DNA from: Solirubrobacterales bacterium
Lineage (GTDB): Bacteria > Actinomycetota > Thermoleophilia > Solirubrobacterales > Solirubrobacteraceae
Direction of reading: 5' to 3'
Length of the DNA: 64,000 bases
Assembly (NCBI GenBank): GCA_019240115.1
Contig: JAFAYV010000056.1
Span: 1-64,000 of the forward strand
Below are positions 7,606-16,319 of this stretch, one piece after another. Below the pieces are notes generated by a model that saw nothing but the letters and a program-made list of their open reading frames with translations, was not told where the DNA came from and searched no databases. A program made the position numbers and the translations under genes. The first letter of the stretch is position 1. Each line of letters begins with the position of its first letter.

Positions 7606-8469
7606 GTGACAGCCGCGGGCGGTGCGCTGGCTGGTAAGACCGTCCTGGTGACAGGGGCGACATCCGGTATCGGGCTGGTCACCGCCGAGGCGCTCGCGAA
7701 CAAGGGCGCCAGGACGATTCTCGGCGCACGCACCGAAGAGCGAGCCGAGCAGGCTCGACGTCGGGTGTCGGCCCTCAACGAAGACGTGCACGCAGTGGTC
7801 GCAGACCTGTCATCGCGTTCCGCGGTGCTCGAGATGGCCCGTGAGGTGGCGGCCCGGTTCGATCGGCTCGATGTGCTGATCAACAACGCCGGCATCGACG
7901 TCGGCAGACGAGTGGTCACGGCCGACGGCTTGGAGCTGACCTTCGCCGTCAACTACATGGCGCCTTTCCTGCTGACCAACGGGCTGCGCGGGCTGATGCG
8001 TGCCAGCAGTCCCGCCCGGGTCCTGAACGTGGCGTCGAGCGGATACAGAGGAGGAAAGCTCGACTTCGATGATCTCCAGAGCGAGCGCCGCTTCAGCGGC
8101 CAGCGCGCCTACAACAACTCGAAGCTGGCACTGGTGCTGTTCACATACGAGCTGGCTCGCCGACTGGCGGGCAGCGGCGTCACCGCGAACGCCGTTGACC
8201 CAGGGTTCGTCCGTGGCACCGCCATCGGTCGCACCCTGCCCATCGGCTACAGGGTCCTGGGGACGCTCATGTGGCCGTTGATGGCCTCGATGGAGAAGGG
8301 CGCGGAGACCGTGGTGTGGGCGGCAAGCGACCCCTCGCTCGCCGACGCCACGGGCCGCTACTTCAAGCGTAGTCGTGAGATCTCGACGGGCCCGCCAACG
8401 CATGATGAGGATCTCGCGCAGCGACTGTGGCGGGCAAGCGAGCGGTTAGCGGGCTATGGCGCGGCGTGA
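7606..8469 (+). CDS. Short-chain dehydrogenase/reductase (retinol dehydrogenase-like)
   Basis: The 287-residue protein starts at GTG. It has the cofactor motif TGATSGIG, NNAG, a catalytic Ser in NVASSGYRGG, and YNNSK in place of the usual YxxxK (Tyr and Lys retained). An Arg in LGARTEERAEQARRR just after beta-2 suggests NADP(H). The length and the C-terminal extension fit the RDH/WW-oxidoreductase-like branch, which acts on large hydrophobic alcohols or carbonyls. It is a single gene with relics on both sides, so no pathway can be inferred. Confidence 0.92.
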   Translation: MTAAGGALAGKTVLVTGATSGIGLVTAEALANKGARTILGARTEERAEQARRRVSALNEDVHAVVADLSSRSAVLEMAREVAARFDRLDVLINNAGIDVGRRVVTADGLELTFAVNYMAPFLLTNGLRGLMRASSPARVLNVASSGYRGGKLDFDDLQSERRFSGQRAYNNSKLALVLFTYELARRLAGSGVTANAVDPGFVRGTAIGRTLPIGYRVLGTLMWPLMASMEKGAETVVWAASDPSLADATGRYFKRSREISTGPPTHDEDLAQRLWRASERLAGYGAA

Positions 8470-9261
8470 CCCAGGCAGGATGTAGCAGTGGGTGCCTACA
8501 CGACAGCGGCGAACGACTGCAACGGTCGTCGAAAGGCCGGGTATCTCTCGCTCTGCTCGAGTGGACCTATCCGGCCAGTCCCGTGATAGGCCCACGGCGG
8601 TTACGCGCCGGCCAGGGCGGGATAACCGACCGTCGGCACCGGACGGGCGGTAGCGCTCTGCACGGCCACGCCAGCGGGCGAGTGCGGCGCGCGGGGGGGA
8701 CCCGACGGTCTCGCCCGGGCCGGCGGTGATCGGCTTGACGCCCAGCTTGAACCTCATCGTCCCGGACTTCACCTCGAAGCGCTCGGTCGCCCAGCGGCAC
8801 CCGTCGCCGGTGCTGCCGCTCTCGACCCGGTCCAAGAGTCGGCGCGCGAGTTGGTCAGAAGTCACGCCGTGAGGTGCAAGCGGGACACGTGGCCCGCGCG
8901 AAGTCTTTCCTCCTCGTCGCTCAGTGAGAGGCTGACGCTGGATCGGTGCTGTCCGGCCGGTCGGTTTGGCTCGCGGCCGGTGGCGGGCTGGCTCTCTTTG
9001 TCGCCCCCCACACGCATGCGCGGCGTGCCGACCGCGCATAGCGAAGCGAGCGGACGACGCTGCAGACGGTCTCGGCGGCTCCGCAGCAGATGCGGAACCG
9101 ACATCCAGCTCGGCGAACCGGGCGGCGGCCTCGGCCCTGATCGCTCGCGACGCGATAGCAAGCGCGGCATCCAGCGCCGGCGACGATCGGTTCGCGAGCT
9201 GTCCGAGGCGTCCGGCGAATGGGGCCGCCCGGCGTCTGCGGGCGGCCCTTGCGTGCTGATC
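8470..9261. other. Gene-free stretch with relic sequence
   Basis: No gene is supported in these ~790 bp. A minus-strand frame (8446-9039) contains SDQLARRLLDRVESGSTGDG and EVKSGTMRFKLGVKPITAGP, with a fairly protein-like look but no recognisable family. The second copy of the dispersed repeat lies at 9077-9185. The stretch is interpreted as decayed accessory DNA. Confidence 0.4.
9077..9185 (+). repeat. Dispersed ~110-bp repeat, copy 2
   Basis: This is the partner of 1421-1534; the last 36 bases are identical. Here the plus-strand reading stays open through ANRAAASALIARDAIASAAS and continues to about 9259. The copy is followed directly by the end of the MFS gene on the opposite strand. Confidence 0.6.
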
Positions 9262-10665
9262 TCAGGCGGTCGCCGGCTGCGTCGCCATCAGTGCCGTCCG
9301 GCGTCGCGAGACGAGGAGCGCGATCGCCGCCCCGGCGAGCGACAGTCCGGCCGCGACCGCCAGCGCCGGGCGGAAGCCGGCCTGGAACGCGGCTGGCAGG
9401 CCGAGGCGACCGTTGGCGGTGAACACCGCGGTCACGATGGCCACGCCGAATGCGCCGCCAAAGCGCTGGAGCGTCGTGTTGGCGCCGGAGGCTTTGCCGA
9501 GGTCCGCTGGCTGGACGGCTCCCAGCGCCGCGGCGGACACGGTCGGAAGCGCCATCGAGATCCCGACTCCGGCCACGATCAGCGGCAGAACGAGCTTCCC
9601 ATAGCTTGGCTGGCCCGTCGCCTGAAGGACGAACCAGCCGAGCCCCGTCGCCTGGAGCGCTAGTCCGGATGCCATCAGTGGCCGCGTGCCGATGCGGTCA
9701 GAGAGCGCTCCCGCCGCGGGCGATACGAGCAGCGGCGTCGCGGTCCACGGCAGCAGCCGCAGCCCGGTCTGAAGCGGCGAGTCGCCAAGCGCGATCTGGA
9801 AGTACTGGGTGACGAGGAAGGCGGCACCCATGATCGCGGCGGTCATCAGGAACGCAGTGGCGTTGGCCGCGGAGAACGTGCGGCTCTCAAACAGCGCCGG
9901 CGGTAGGATCGGCGTCTCGGCGCGCCGCTCCCAGCGAACGAACCCGGCCAGCAGGGCGCCGCCGGCGGCCAGTGCGATCAGCACCTCGGCGCTCCCCCAG
10001 CCTGCGGCTCCCGACCGTACGAGCGCCCACACGAGTGCGACCGCGCCGCCGCTCAAGAGCACCAGCCCAGGCAGGTCCAGGCGGACGCGAGGCCCGCGCG
10101 ACTCCGCGAGGCGCGCGCGAGAGAGGAGCGCCGCGGTCACGCCGATCGGCACGTTGACCCAGAAGATCCAGTGCCAGTCGACACCTTGGGTGATCGCGCC
10201 GCCGATCACAGGTCCTGAGGCGACTCCCAGCCCGGCGACGCCGCCCCAGATTCCGACGATTGCGCCGCGGCGCTCGGGTGGGAAGGCGGCGGTGAGGATC
10301 GTCAGCGAAAGCGGCATCACCGCTGCGGCGCCGAGGCCCTGTACGGCCCGCGCGGCGAGCAGGAGTCCGGCGGTTGGGGCCAGCGCGCACGCCGCCGACG
10401 CCGCGGTGAACAGGGCCAAGCCGGTGCAGAAGACGCGGCGGCGACCGAGCCGGTCGCCGAGCGCGGCGGCGGTGACGATCCCGGACGCATACGTGAGCGC
10501 GTAGGCGTTGACGGTCCAGTCGAGCGTCTGCACGCCGACCTTCAGGTCATGACCGATCGCAGGCAGCGCGGTCGTGACGACCAGCGCATCGAGTGTCACC
10601 ATGAAAAAGGCGATCGACGTTAGGCCGATCGTCCAGCGGGGAGAGGCGTGAGTGGTGGTAATCAT
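9262..10665 (-). CDS. MFS transporter, DHA2 (14-TM) drug:H+ antiporter family
   Basis: Start ATG 10665 gives 467 residues; the longer frame to 11151 is antisense to the sigma factor and is not used. The protein begins with TM1 (WTIGLTSIAFFMVTLDALVV), then LDWTVNAYALTYA, and the loop 2-3 motif GDRLGRRRVF characteristic of MFS. Motif C-like SGPVIGG follows. About 14 hydrophobic segments are seen. DHA2 members export drugs, dyes or antibiotics using the proton gradient at the cytoplasmic membrane. It is divergent from an ECF sigma factor 36 bp away, so that sigma factor may control it. Confidence 0.92.
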   Translation of the reverse strand: MITTTHASPRWTIGLTSIAFFMVTLDALVVTTALPAIGHDLKVGVQTLDWTVNAYALTYASGIVTAAALGDRLGRRRVFCTGLALFTAASAACALAPTAGLLLAARAVQGLGAAAVMPLSLTILTAAFPPERRGAIVGIWGGVAGLGVASGPVIGGAITQGVDWHWIFWVNVPIGVTAALLSRARLAESRGPRVRLDLPGLVLLSGGAVALVWALVRSGAAGWGSAEVLIALAAGGALLAGFVRWERRAETPILPPALFESRTFSAANATAFLMTAAIMGAAFLVTQYFQIALGDSPLQTGLRLLPWTATPLLVSPAAGALSDRIGTRPLMASGLALQATGLGWFVLQATGQPSYGKLVLPLIVAGVGISMALPTVSAAALGAVQPADLGKASGANTTLQRFGGAFGVAIVTAVFTANGRLGLPAAFQAGFRPALAVAAGLSLAGAAIALLVSRRRTALMATQPATA

Positions 10666-10701
10666 GTCCGTCCAGACACCGGTCGGTGCGGAAATTGAGC
10701 G

Positions 10702-11706
10702 ATGAATTTCGACCGCGGCCGGGTTCGTATCGATATGCATGACGAACAGGCATTTAGCGAGCTCGTCGAGCCCTATCACCGCGAGCTTCAGCTGCACTGC
10801 TACAGGATGCTCGGCTCGCTCCAAGACGCCGAGGACGCCGTTCAGGAGACGCTGGTGTCCGCCTGGCGCGGAATCGAACGCTTTCAGGAGAAGTCGTCTT
10901 TGCGCGCCTGGCTGTACCGCATCGCCACCAACCGCTGCCTGAACATGATCCGCGACCACCGCCGCCGGCCATCTGGACGCCTGCCGTTCGTCCCCCCGCC
11001 ACCGAGCCGGACAGACGAGGTGACGTGGCTTGAGCCTTACCCCGACGATCTGCTTCCGGACACCGAGCCCGAGCCAGAATCGCGCTACGAGCTCAAGGAG
11101 GCGGTTGGGCTTGCGTTCATCACGGCGCTTCAGCGCCTGCCGGTCACTCAACGCACGGTGCTGGTCCTGCGCGATGTGCTCGGCTTCAAATCATCAGAGG
11201 TCGCGAACATGCTCGACACGACCGAAGCGACAGTCAACAGCGCCCTCCAGCGGGCGCGCTCAGCGCTCGCGACTCGGATGCCGGCCGCTCGCGAACGAGC
11301 GCCGGTCCCAGACTCTCCCGAGGAGCGCAAACTGGCCGAGGAGTTCGCCGACGCGTTCGAACTCGGTGACATGGACCGGGTCGTCTCGCTGCTCTCCGAG
11401 GACGCTTGGGTGACGATGCCGCCCGAACCGCTTGAGTACCAAGGCCATGCCGCGATCGCGGAGTTCCTGGCGCATGGGCAGGCGTTCCGCCCGCCCGGCG
11501 CCCGCGTCCGCCTCGTGCCGACCCGCGCCAACGCCGCGCCCGCGTTCGGCCACTACATGGAGCAAGAGCCGGGCAGCGGCATCGCGCTCGGACTTGGCGT
11601 GTTCGCACTCGTGCTCGACGGCCACCGAATCGCCCGTGTGACCCGGTTCGGGAGCCCCGAGCTGCTGCCGCGATTCGGGCTACCGCTTGATCTGCGGCTT
11701 GACTGA
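10702..11706 (+). CDS. ECF sigma factor with C-terminal SnoaL-like domain
   Basis: The 334-residue protein has sigma region 2 (FSELVEPYHRELQLHCYRML, then AEDAVQETLVSAWRGIERF) and the SSLRAWLYRIATNRCLN stretch. Region 4 is VTQRTVLVLRDVLGFKSSEV with DTTEATVNSALQRARSAL. From about residue 215 there is an NTF2/SnoaL-like domain (EEFADAFELGDMDRVVSLL), as in the ECF41/SigJ/SigG-like groups, where this domain regulates activity in place of a separate anti-sigma factor. Met at 10702 or 10735 could start. Its divergent partner is a drug-efflux MFS gene. Confidence 0.92.
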   Translation: MNFDRGRVRIDMHDEQAFSELVEPYHRELQLHCYRMLGSLQDAEDAVQETLVSAWRGIERFQEKSSLRAWLYRIATNRCLNMIRDHRRRPSGRLPFVPPPPSRTDEVTWLEPYPDDLLPDTEPEPESRYELKEAVGLAFITALQRLPVTQRTVLVLRDVLGFKSSEVANMLDTTEATVNSALQRARSALATRMPAARERAPVPDSPEERKLAEEFADAFELGDMDRVVSLLSEDAWVTMPPEPLEYQGHAAIAEFLAHGQAFRPPGARVRLVPTRANAAPAFGHYMEQEPGSGIALGLGVFALVLDGHRIARVTRFGSPELLPRFGLPLDLRLD

Positions 11707-11779
11707 CCAGCTACTCGGTCAACGTCGGGGCCAGCCGTCTCAGGCTCTGGTCGCGGATCCCCGTAGCCTGCACCAAGCC

Positions 11780-11886
11780 ATGCACGAGCGTGTCCTGATC
11801 AACCATTTCTACGCCCATCCCGTCGGGCACGCGGTCGAGGTGCCGCACACAAACAGGCCCACCGGGCACTGCGCACCTGACCACCA
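11780..11886 (+). pseudogene. Truncated 5' end of an unidentified gene
   Basis: The frame from ATG 11780 gives MHERVLINHFYAHPVGHAVE, which resembles the N terminus of an actinobacterial glycosyltransferase-like family (LNHFYAHPVGH...). After about 20 residues the similarity stops, and the frame ends at TGA just after the start of the next relic. It looks like a fragment left by a deletion joining two genes. Confidence 0.4.
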
Positions 11887-12479
11887 ATGACGAGCGGGCG
11901 AGGAGTGGTAGTTGTCGGCGGCGGGATCGGGCGTCTGCGGCCTTTCATCTCGCCGAGGCGGGGTCGAGGTCATGCTCGTCGACGAGGCCCGTGAGGGGCG
12001 AGCAACGCACGCGGCGTTTCCGTACCTGGCGCCGGGTCTGGCGGCCCTGCACGTCGGCACCACGGCCCGCGTGGAGGGCGACGCGGTCCGGGACCGTCTG
12101 GTGGACGCCGCGCTGGCGGCTGGTGCTGAGATCATGGCCGGGCGGGCCGAGCTGGGCTTGCGGGGCTGGCGGGGTCGAGGCGGTCACGGTCGATGGGCGG
12201 CGGATCGGTGCCAGTGAGGTGCTCGTCGCGGCCGGGACGTGGTCTGCGCAGCTACTCGCCTCGGCAGGGGTCAGGGTCGCGGTGGCACCGCAGCGGGGTC
12301 AGATCCTGCATCTCGGCGTCAGCCAGGACACCACGACGATGCCGGTCGTCCAACCGTGGGCGACGACCACTACCTGTTGCCGTTTGCCGACCAGCGGGTG
12401 GTGGTCGGTGCCACGCGTGAGACCAGGTTCATCGTGCACCCGACCCTGTGGAAGCTCGAGCACCCAGAGCCCGTTCCGG
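11887..12479 (+). pseudogene. FAD-dependent (DAO-type) oxidoreductase, multiply frameshifted
   Basis: ATG 11887 opens MTSGRGVVVVGGGIG, the Rossmann FAD-binding strand, then the frame breaks and continues as HLAEAGVEVMLVDEA. After another break it reads AVTVDGRRIGASEVLVAAGT and WSAQLLASAGVRVAVAPQRG, and then HYLLPFADQRVVVGATRETR. These blocks are in the order of glycine/D-amino-acid oxidases (DadA/ThiO type). At least three frame changes and a missing C terminus make it nonfunctional. Confidence 0.75.
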
Positions 12480-12485
12480 AGGAAT

Positions 12486-12929
12486 CTACGGTCCGGCCTC
12501 GAGCCGTTGCTTGAGTCGCTTCATGTTCTCGGGCATCTCGCTGGCCGCCTGGCGACGGACGATGAGCGCAACCAACAGCTTCCCGATCCCGTGGCCGGTG
12601 AAGTCCACCCCGATCGTCACCCTCGACCGCGACCCGTCGGCGAGTGGCTCGACAGTGACGGTGACGATGGCCCGAATTGGGCCGCTGATGCCTCGATCGG
12701 CCCACCGCCGTGGAGGATCGTACTCGGTGATCTCGGTGAGTACCTCGCGCTCACGGCCCCCGATCTTCCGGACCGTCGTGCACTTGGAACCGACGCGGGT
12801 CATGCGACCGTCCATGTGCCCCCTCACGCAGCCCTGCTGCCACTCGGGCATGGTACTCGGATCTATGACATAGGCGAACGCTTCCTCCGCGGGTCGCGCG
12901 ACCTCGGTGCTGGCGGTGATCGGCGCCAT
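12486..12929 (-). CDS. SRPBCC-family (polyketide cyclase/dehydrase-like) protein
   Basis: A 147-residue single-domain protein. The N-terminal strand MAPITASTEVARPAEEAFAY and IDPSTMPEWQQG, the central strands WADRGISGPIRAIVTVTVEP and the C-terminal helix EMPENMKRLKQRLEA fit the START-like hydrophobic pocket fold. The ligand is unknown. The gene is monocistronic, between two relic regions; the converging FAD-oxidoreductase relic ends 6 bases away. Confidence 0.88.
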   Translation of the reverse strand: MAPITASTEVARPAEEAFAYVIDPSTMPEWQQGCVRGHMDGRMTRVGSKCTTVRKIGGREREVLTEITEYDPPRRWADRGISGPIRAIVTVTVEPLADGSRSRVTIGVDFTGHGIGKLLVALIVRRQAASEMPENMKRLKQRLEAGP

Positions 12930-13061
12930 GGTCCGCGAGGATAAGGAAGTTCCGCCAAGCGGGCCGGATCCGGGCCCAGGCCTGCCCTCTGACGGATCCG
13001 TATTGGATGCGGTGCGATCCGGCTGCCGGCGGGCGGCCCTACGCAGCGCCTGCGACGTGAT

Positions 13062-13346
13062 CTAGGTGCGAATCCAGCGCAGGATTGCGCGGGAGTGGGT
13101 GATGACGGTCCCGTCGGGCAGCTTGAGGGCGGGTAGTTTGGTGTCTCCGGTTGCCTGACGCAGCTCGTCGCGTGAACCCTTACGCAGGAATGGCAATGGG
13201 CTGCCGTGGCCGGCGATCACTTTGTTGTACTGGATGCCGTTGGCGCGCATCGCCTCCTGGACGCGGCGACAGGGATGAACGCGCGGACCGCCGTCATCGC
13301 CGTGGCAGACGAAGAGGGTCGGGATCTGGGCGGCTTCGGGCATCAT
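13062..13346 (-). CDS. Glutaredoxin/GST N-terminal-domain-like small protein
   Basis: From the double Met at 13346/13343 the product is 94 residues. IPTLFVCHGDDGGPRVHPC is strand 1 with a Cys-rich loop, ANGIQYNKVIAG is strand 2, and LPALKLPDGTVITHSRAIL is the thioredoxin-fold cis-Pro plus 'S-R-A-I' motif of glutathione S-transferases. There is no C-terminal helical GST domain, so it is a stand-alone GST_N-like protein. Its start overlaps the end of a truncated AHSA1 gene, with which it may be translated. Confidence 0.75.
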   Translation of the reverse strand: MMPEAAQIPTLFVCHGDDGGPRVHPCRRVQEAMRANGIQYNKVIAGHGSPLPFLRKGSRDELRQATGDTKLPALKLPDGTVITHSRAILRWIRT

Positions 13347-13534
13347 GCATCCGCGAGCTTGGTGGCGAGCCGGTCCAGCACCGAGCTCGACCCCGGCGTC
13401 ACACGCATACTCCCCGCCGCCAGCCAGCGCTGCAGCAACTCGGGCGCAAGCCACGCCCGGTCGACGCGCGGCGGGGGTGCGGGGATCGTGCGCGTCAGCG
13501 CAACGGTGGTCTGGTCTTGCGTCATCGTCCTCAT
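13343..13534 (-). pseudogene. AHSA1/SRPBCC protein, internally deleted
   Basis: Starting MRTMTQDQTTVALTRTIPAP, the first ~38 residues (to LLQRWLAAGSMRV) match the N terminus of AHSA1 proteins. The sequence then jumps to SSSVLDRLATKLADA, which looks like the extreme C-terminal helix. About 90-100 residues of barrel are missing, so the fold cannot form. It overlaps the upstream ArsR gene by 4 bases, preserving the same ArsR-AHSA1 arrangement as at 1761-2611. Confidence 0.75.
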
Positions 13535-13878
13535 CCCTCCTGCTCCTGGGGTGTTTGCTCGGCGCCGAACATCGCCTCCAGCGCGTCCAGACTTTGCTGC
13601 CAATGGCGCTCATAGAACTCAAGCCAGGCCGAGGCTGAGGTCAGCGGCGCGGGATCCAGACGGCACACGTGACGACGCCCGCGCACCGTGCGTCTGACCA
13701 GGCCGGCGCGCTCAAGCACCTTGACGTGCTTGGAGGCGGCCGCCAGGGACATCGCCAGAGGCTCGGCCAGCTCGCCTATCGTCAGCGGCTTATCGGACAA
13801 CCGCGCGACCATCTCGCGGCGGGCGCCGTGCGCGAGGGCGTGAAACACGGCGTCCATCACCCATGGATCCTCAACCAT
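13531..13878 (-). CDS. ArsR-family winged-helix repressor
   Basis: ATG 13878 gives a 115-residue protein starting MVEDPWVMDAVFHALAHGAR. It has HTH elements LTIGELAEPLAMSLAAASKH and VKVLERAGLVRRTVRGRRHV. The longer frame to 14259 is antisense to the DGPF gene and is not used. A palindrome, TCAACCA-TC-TGGTTGA, spans the start codon (13871-13886), indicating autoregulation. Its AHSA1 partner downstream is internally deleted, so the regulator may now control little beyond itself. Confidence 0.88.
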   Translation of the reverse strand: MVEDPWVMDAVFHALAHGARREMVARLSDKPLTIGELAEPLAMSLAAASKHVKVLERAGLVRRTVRGRRHVCRLDPAPLTSASAWLEFYERHWQQSLDALEAMFGAEQTPQEQEG

Positions 13879-13886
13879 CTGGTTGA
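13871..13886. promoter_or_regulatory. Candidate ArsR operator
   Basis: A perfect 16-bp inverted repeat, TCAACCA-TC-TGGTTGA, covers the ArsR start codon. The core AACCA-NN-TGGT is shared with the two operators of the first ArsR-AHSA1 locus (2601-2622, 2636-2657). Confidence 0.75.
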
Positions 13887-14035
13887 GCCTAGACCCTACG
13901 TGGCGCACCGTCAACCAGACGCCCACCACCCATCCACGCAGGATCCTGCGCGAGGTGTGGGCTGTTGTCGAAACTGATGCTGTGAGATCGTCGTGTTTGG
14001 CAGACGGCACCAACGACCCCAAGGAGGACGCCGCC

Positions 14036-14458
14036 ATGCCCCGATTCATGCTCTTCATGCTTCCCGGCATCACGCCGCAGGAGTACGCCGAAGGCCCCAC
14101 CGTGGAGGCCGTCGAGGCGATGAGCCGGTTTAACCAGCAGCTGACCGACGCCGGCGTGCTGTTGGCGCTTGATGGCCTGCACCCGCCCGAGCGCGGCCGC
14201 CGGATTCGCGTGGACGGCGGCGAGAAGGTCGTCACCGACGGACCGTTCGCCGAGGCCAAGGAGGTGGTCGGGGGCTACTGGATCATCCAGGCTCGTGACC
14301 TGGACGAGGCCACGGAGTGGGCCAAGCGGGTGCCGCTGGGCCCGGGTCCGCAGGTCGAGGTCCGCGAGATCTGGGAGATGGCGGACATGCCCGAGGCGGT
14401 GCAGGACGCCGGCCGGCTGTCCAAGGCGCCGCCCGCCCAGACCACGACGAGCGAGTAG
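14036..14458 (+). CDS. YCII/DGPF-domain protein
   Basis: This 140-residue protein starts MPRFMLFMLPG after a strong AAGGAGG site. It has the DGPF signature VTDGPFAEAKEVVGGYWIIQ and a C-terminal strand (VEVREIWEMAD). YCII-like proteins adopt a ferredoxin-like alpha/beta fold; in actinobacteria DGPF proteins are characteristically encoded beside ECF42 sigma factors, as here with a 7-base gap. Their biochemical role is not established, though a few YCII enzymes are dehalogenases or hydrolases. Confidence 0.92.
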   Translation: MPRFMLFMLPGITPQEYAEGPTVEAVEAMSRFNQQLTDAGVLLALDGLHPPERGRRIRVDGGEKVVTDGPFAEAKEVVGGYWIIQARDLDEATEWAKRVPLGPGPQVEVREIWEMADMPEAVQDAGRLSKAPPAQTTTSE

Positions 14459-14465
14459 CGCCAGC

Positions 14466-15800
14466 GTGAGTGCGTCGGATGCCCTGTGGCGGATCGAGTC
14501 GCCCAAGCTCGTGGCCGCACTCACCCGCATGGTCGGGGATGTCGGCCTGGCCGAGGATCTCGCTCAGGATGCTCTGCTGGCCGCGCTGGAGACCTGGCCG
14601 CGGACGGGCGTGCCCGACGTTCCGGGCGCCTGGCTGATGACGGCGGCGAAGCGCAGGGCGATCGACGCTCTGCGCCGCCGCCGGGTCGGCGAGCACGCGC
14701 ACGCCACGCTGGTCGTGGAGGCCACGCGCGCGGCGCCCGAGGAGCTGCCCGACCCCGAGGACATGGGTGATGACCTGCTGCGCCTGGCCTTTCTCACCTG
14801 TCATCCGATCCTGTCGACCGAGAGCCGGATCGCGCTGACCCTGCGGCTCTTCGGCGGTCTGACGACCGAAGAGATCGCCCGCGCGTTTCTCGTCTCGGTC
14901 CCGACGGTCGCCCAGCGGATCTCGCGCGCGAAGCGGACACTCACCGAGGCGAGGGTGCCGTTTGAGATCCCGGGTCCGGGCGCCGGACGCCAGGAGCGCC
15001 TGGCCTCGGTGCTGGAGGTCGTCTACCTGATCTTCAACGAGGGCTACGCGGCGACTGCCGGCCGGGCCTGGATGCGCCCGGCGCTGTGCGAGGACGCGCT
15101 GCGCCTGGCCCGGATCCTGGCGCGGCTTGAGCCCGAGGAGCCCGAGGTCCATGGGCTGGCCGCGCTGCTCGAGCTGCAGGCCTCACGCACCCGCGCGCGG
15201 ACGGGGCCTGACGGCCAGCCGGTGCTGCTGGCAGACCAGGACCGCTCCCGCTGGGACCGGCTGCTGATCGCCCGCGGACTTGAGCAGCTGCGACACGCCG
15301 CCGCATTGGGGGCGGGCCTGGGGCCGTACGGGATCCAGGCGGCGATCGCCGCCTGCCACGCCGAGGCCGCCCGCGCCCAAGACACCGACTGGGTCCGGAT
15401 CGCCGCGCTCTACGACGGCCTGGCCCAGCTGGCGCCCTCACCCGTCGTCGAGCTCAACCGCGCGGTCGCCGTCGGCCGCGCGCACGGCGCCGAGCACGGC
15501 CTGCAGGTGCTCGACGCGCTGCACGACGACCCGCGCATGACTCCGTCGCACCTGCTCCCCAGCGTCCGGGCCGACCTCCTGGTCAAGCTCGGACGGACCA
15601 ACGAGGCGCGCACCGAGCTCGAGCGCGCCGCCGCCCTGAGCCGAAACCTGCCCGAGCGACGCATGCTGCGCGAGCGGGCCGCCGCACTCCAGGTCGACGG
15701 CCGCGCCGATCCACACGCCCGCCAAGCCACCGGCATCTCGGTGGTCGACCTCACGCCCCCGGAACCGCCAAGCGACGCGGCCGCCCAGTCAGCGAACTGA
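14466..15800 (+). CDS. ECF42-type RNA polymerase sigma factor with long C-terminal TPR-like extension
   Basis: GTG 14466 gives 444 residues. The N-terminal half has sigma region 2 (AEDLAQDALLAALETWPRTG, then AWLMTAAKRRAIDALRRRR) and region 4 (LTTEEIARAFLVSVPTVAQR). A C-terminal helical extension of about 250 residues contains VVYLIFNEGYAATAG, PYGIQAAIAACHAEA and VELNRAVAVGRAHG, the TPR-like domain typical of ECF42 and needed for activity in studied members. It is co-transcribed with the DGPF gene. No anti-sigma factor is present, as is usual in this group. Confidence 0.93.
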   Translation: MSASDALWRIESPKLVAALTRMVGDVGLAEDLAQDALLAALETWPRTGVPDVPGAWLMTAAKRRAIDALRRRRVGEHAHATLVVEATRAAPEELPDPEDMGDDLLRLAFLTCHPILSTESRIALTLRLFGGLTTEEIARAFLVSVPTVAQRISRAKRTLTEARVPFEIPGPGAGRQERLASVLEVVYLIFNEGYAATAGRAWMRPALCEDALRLARILARLEPEEPEVHGLAALLELQASRTRARTGPDGQPVLLADQDRSRWDRLLIARGLEQLRHAAALGAGLGPYGIQAAIAACHAEAARAQDTDWVRIAALYDGLAQLAPSPVVELNRAVAVGRAHGAEHGLQVLDALHDDPRMTPSHLLPSVRADLLVKLGRTNEARTELERAAALSRNLPERRMLRERAAALQVDGRADPHARQATGISVVDLTPPEPPSDAAAQSAN

Positions 15801-15822
15801 ATCGGTCGGAGGCGTCTCGGTC

Positions 15823-16233
15823 TCAGTCGGTCCACCACCCGGAGACGATCTCGGCGTCGGATGGGACAACCGCTTCGTCACCGTCGACGCGTGCTCCGAA
15901 GGCCAACACCTCGAGGCCGTCCGGGCCGGCTTCCCACGTGCGCAGCACCTGCGGGGCGACGCGAAACGCGTCGAGCGGCGCCAGGTCGAGGATGTCGTCA
16001 TCGAGCTTGAGCCGGCCGGAGCCCGACAGCACGACGTAGAACTCCTCCGCCTGCTCATGGCGGTGCGCGAACCCCTGGCGCTTTCCCGGCAAGAAGCGGT
16101 GATGGGTGAAACCGATGTCGGTCGACGCGAAATCCTGGGACGCAAACCGCGATTGCTGCCAGTCGGCCGCTCCGAGATCCGGCGCGGAGTCCGCTACCTG
16201 CTGGAGGTTCTTGTGGATGTAGCGCTCGGGCAT
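15823..16233 (-). CDS. Cupin-domain protein
   Basis: Start ATG 16233 is chosen because AAAGGAG lies 5-6 bases upstream. The 136-residue product has cupin motif 1 (FAHRHEQAEEFYVVLSGSG, with His-His-Glu metal ligands) and motif 2 (LDLAPLDAFRVAPQVLRTW), where the usual His is lost. Single-domain cupins of this type are often binding or sugar-modifying proteins; the substrate is unknown. It converges on the ECF42 gene with a 22-bp gap. Confidence 0.88.
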   Translation of the reverse strand: MPERYIHKNLQQVADSAPDLGAADWQQSRFASQDFASTDIGFTHHRFLPGKRQGFAHRHEQAEEFYVVLSGSGRLKLDDDILDLAPLDAFRVAPQVLRTWEAGPDGLEVLAFGARVDGDEAVVPSDAEIVSGWWTD

Positions 16234-16319
16234 CGCCGCTCCTTTCATGCGCGGACCGCCCCGGCCGCGCGCTGGGACGTGGGGTTGTCAAGCGCATCCT
16301 GCCATTCCGTCGCCGGCGG

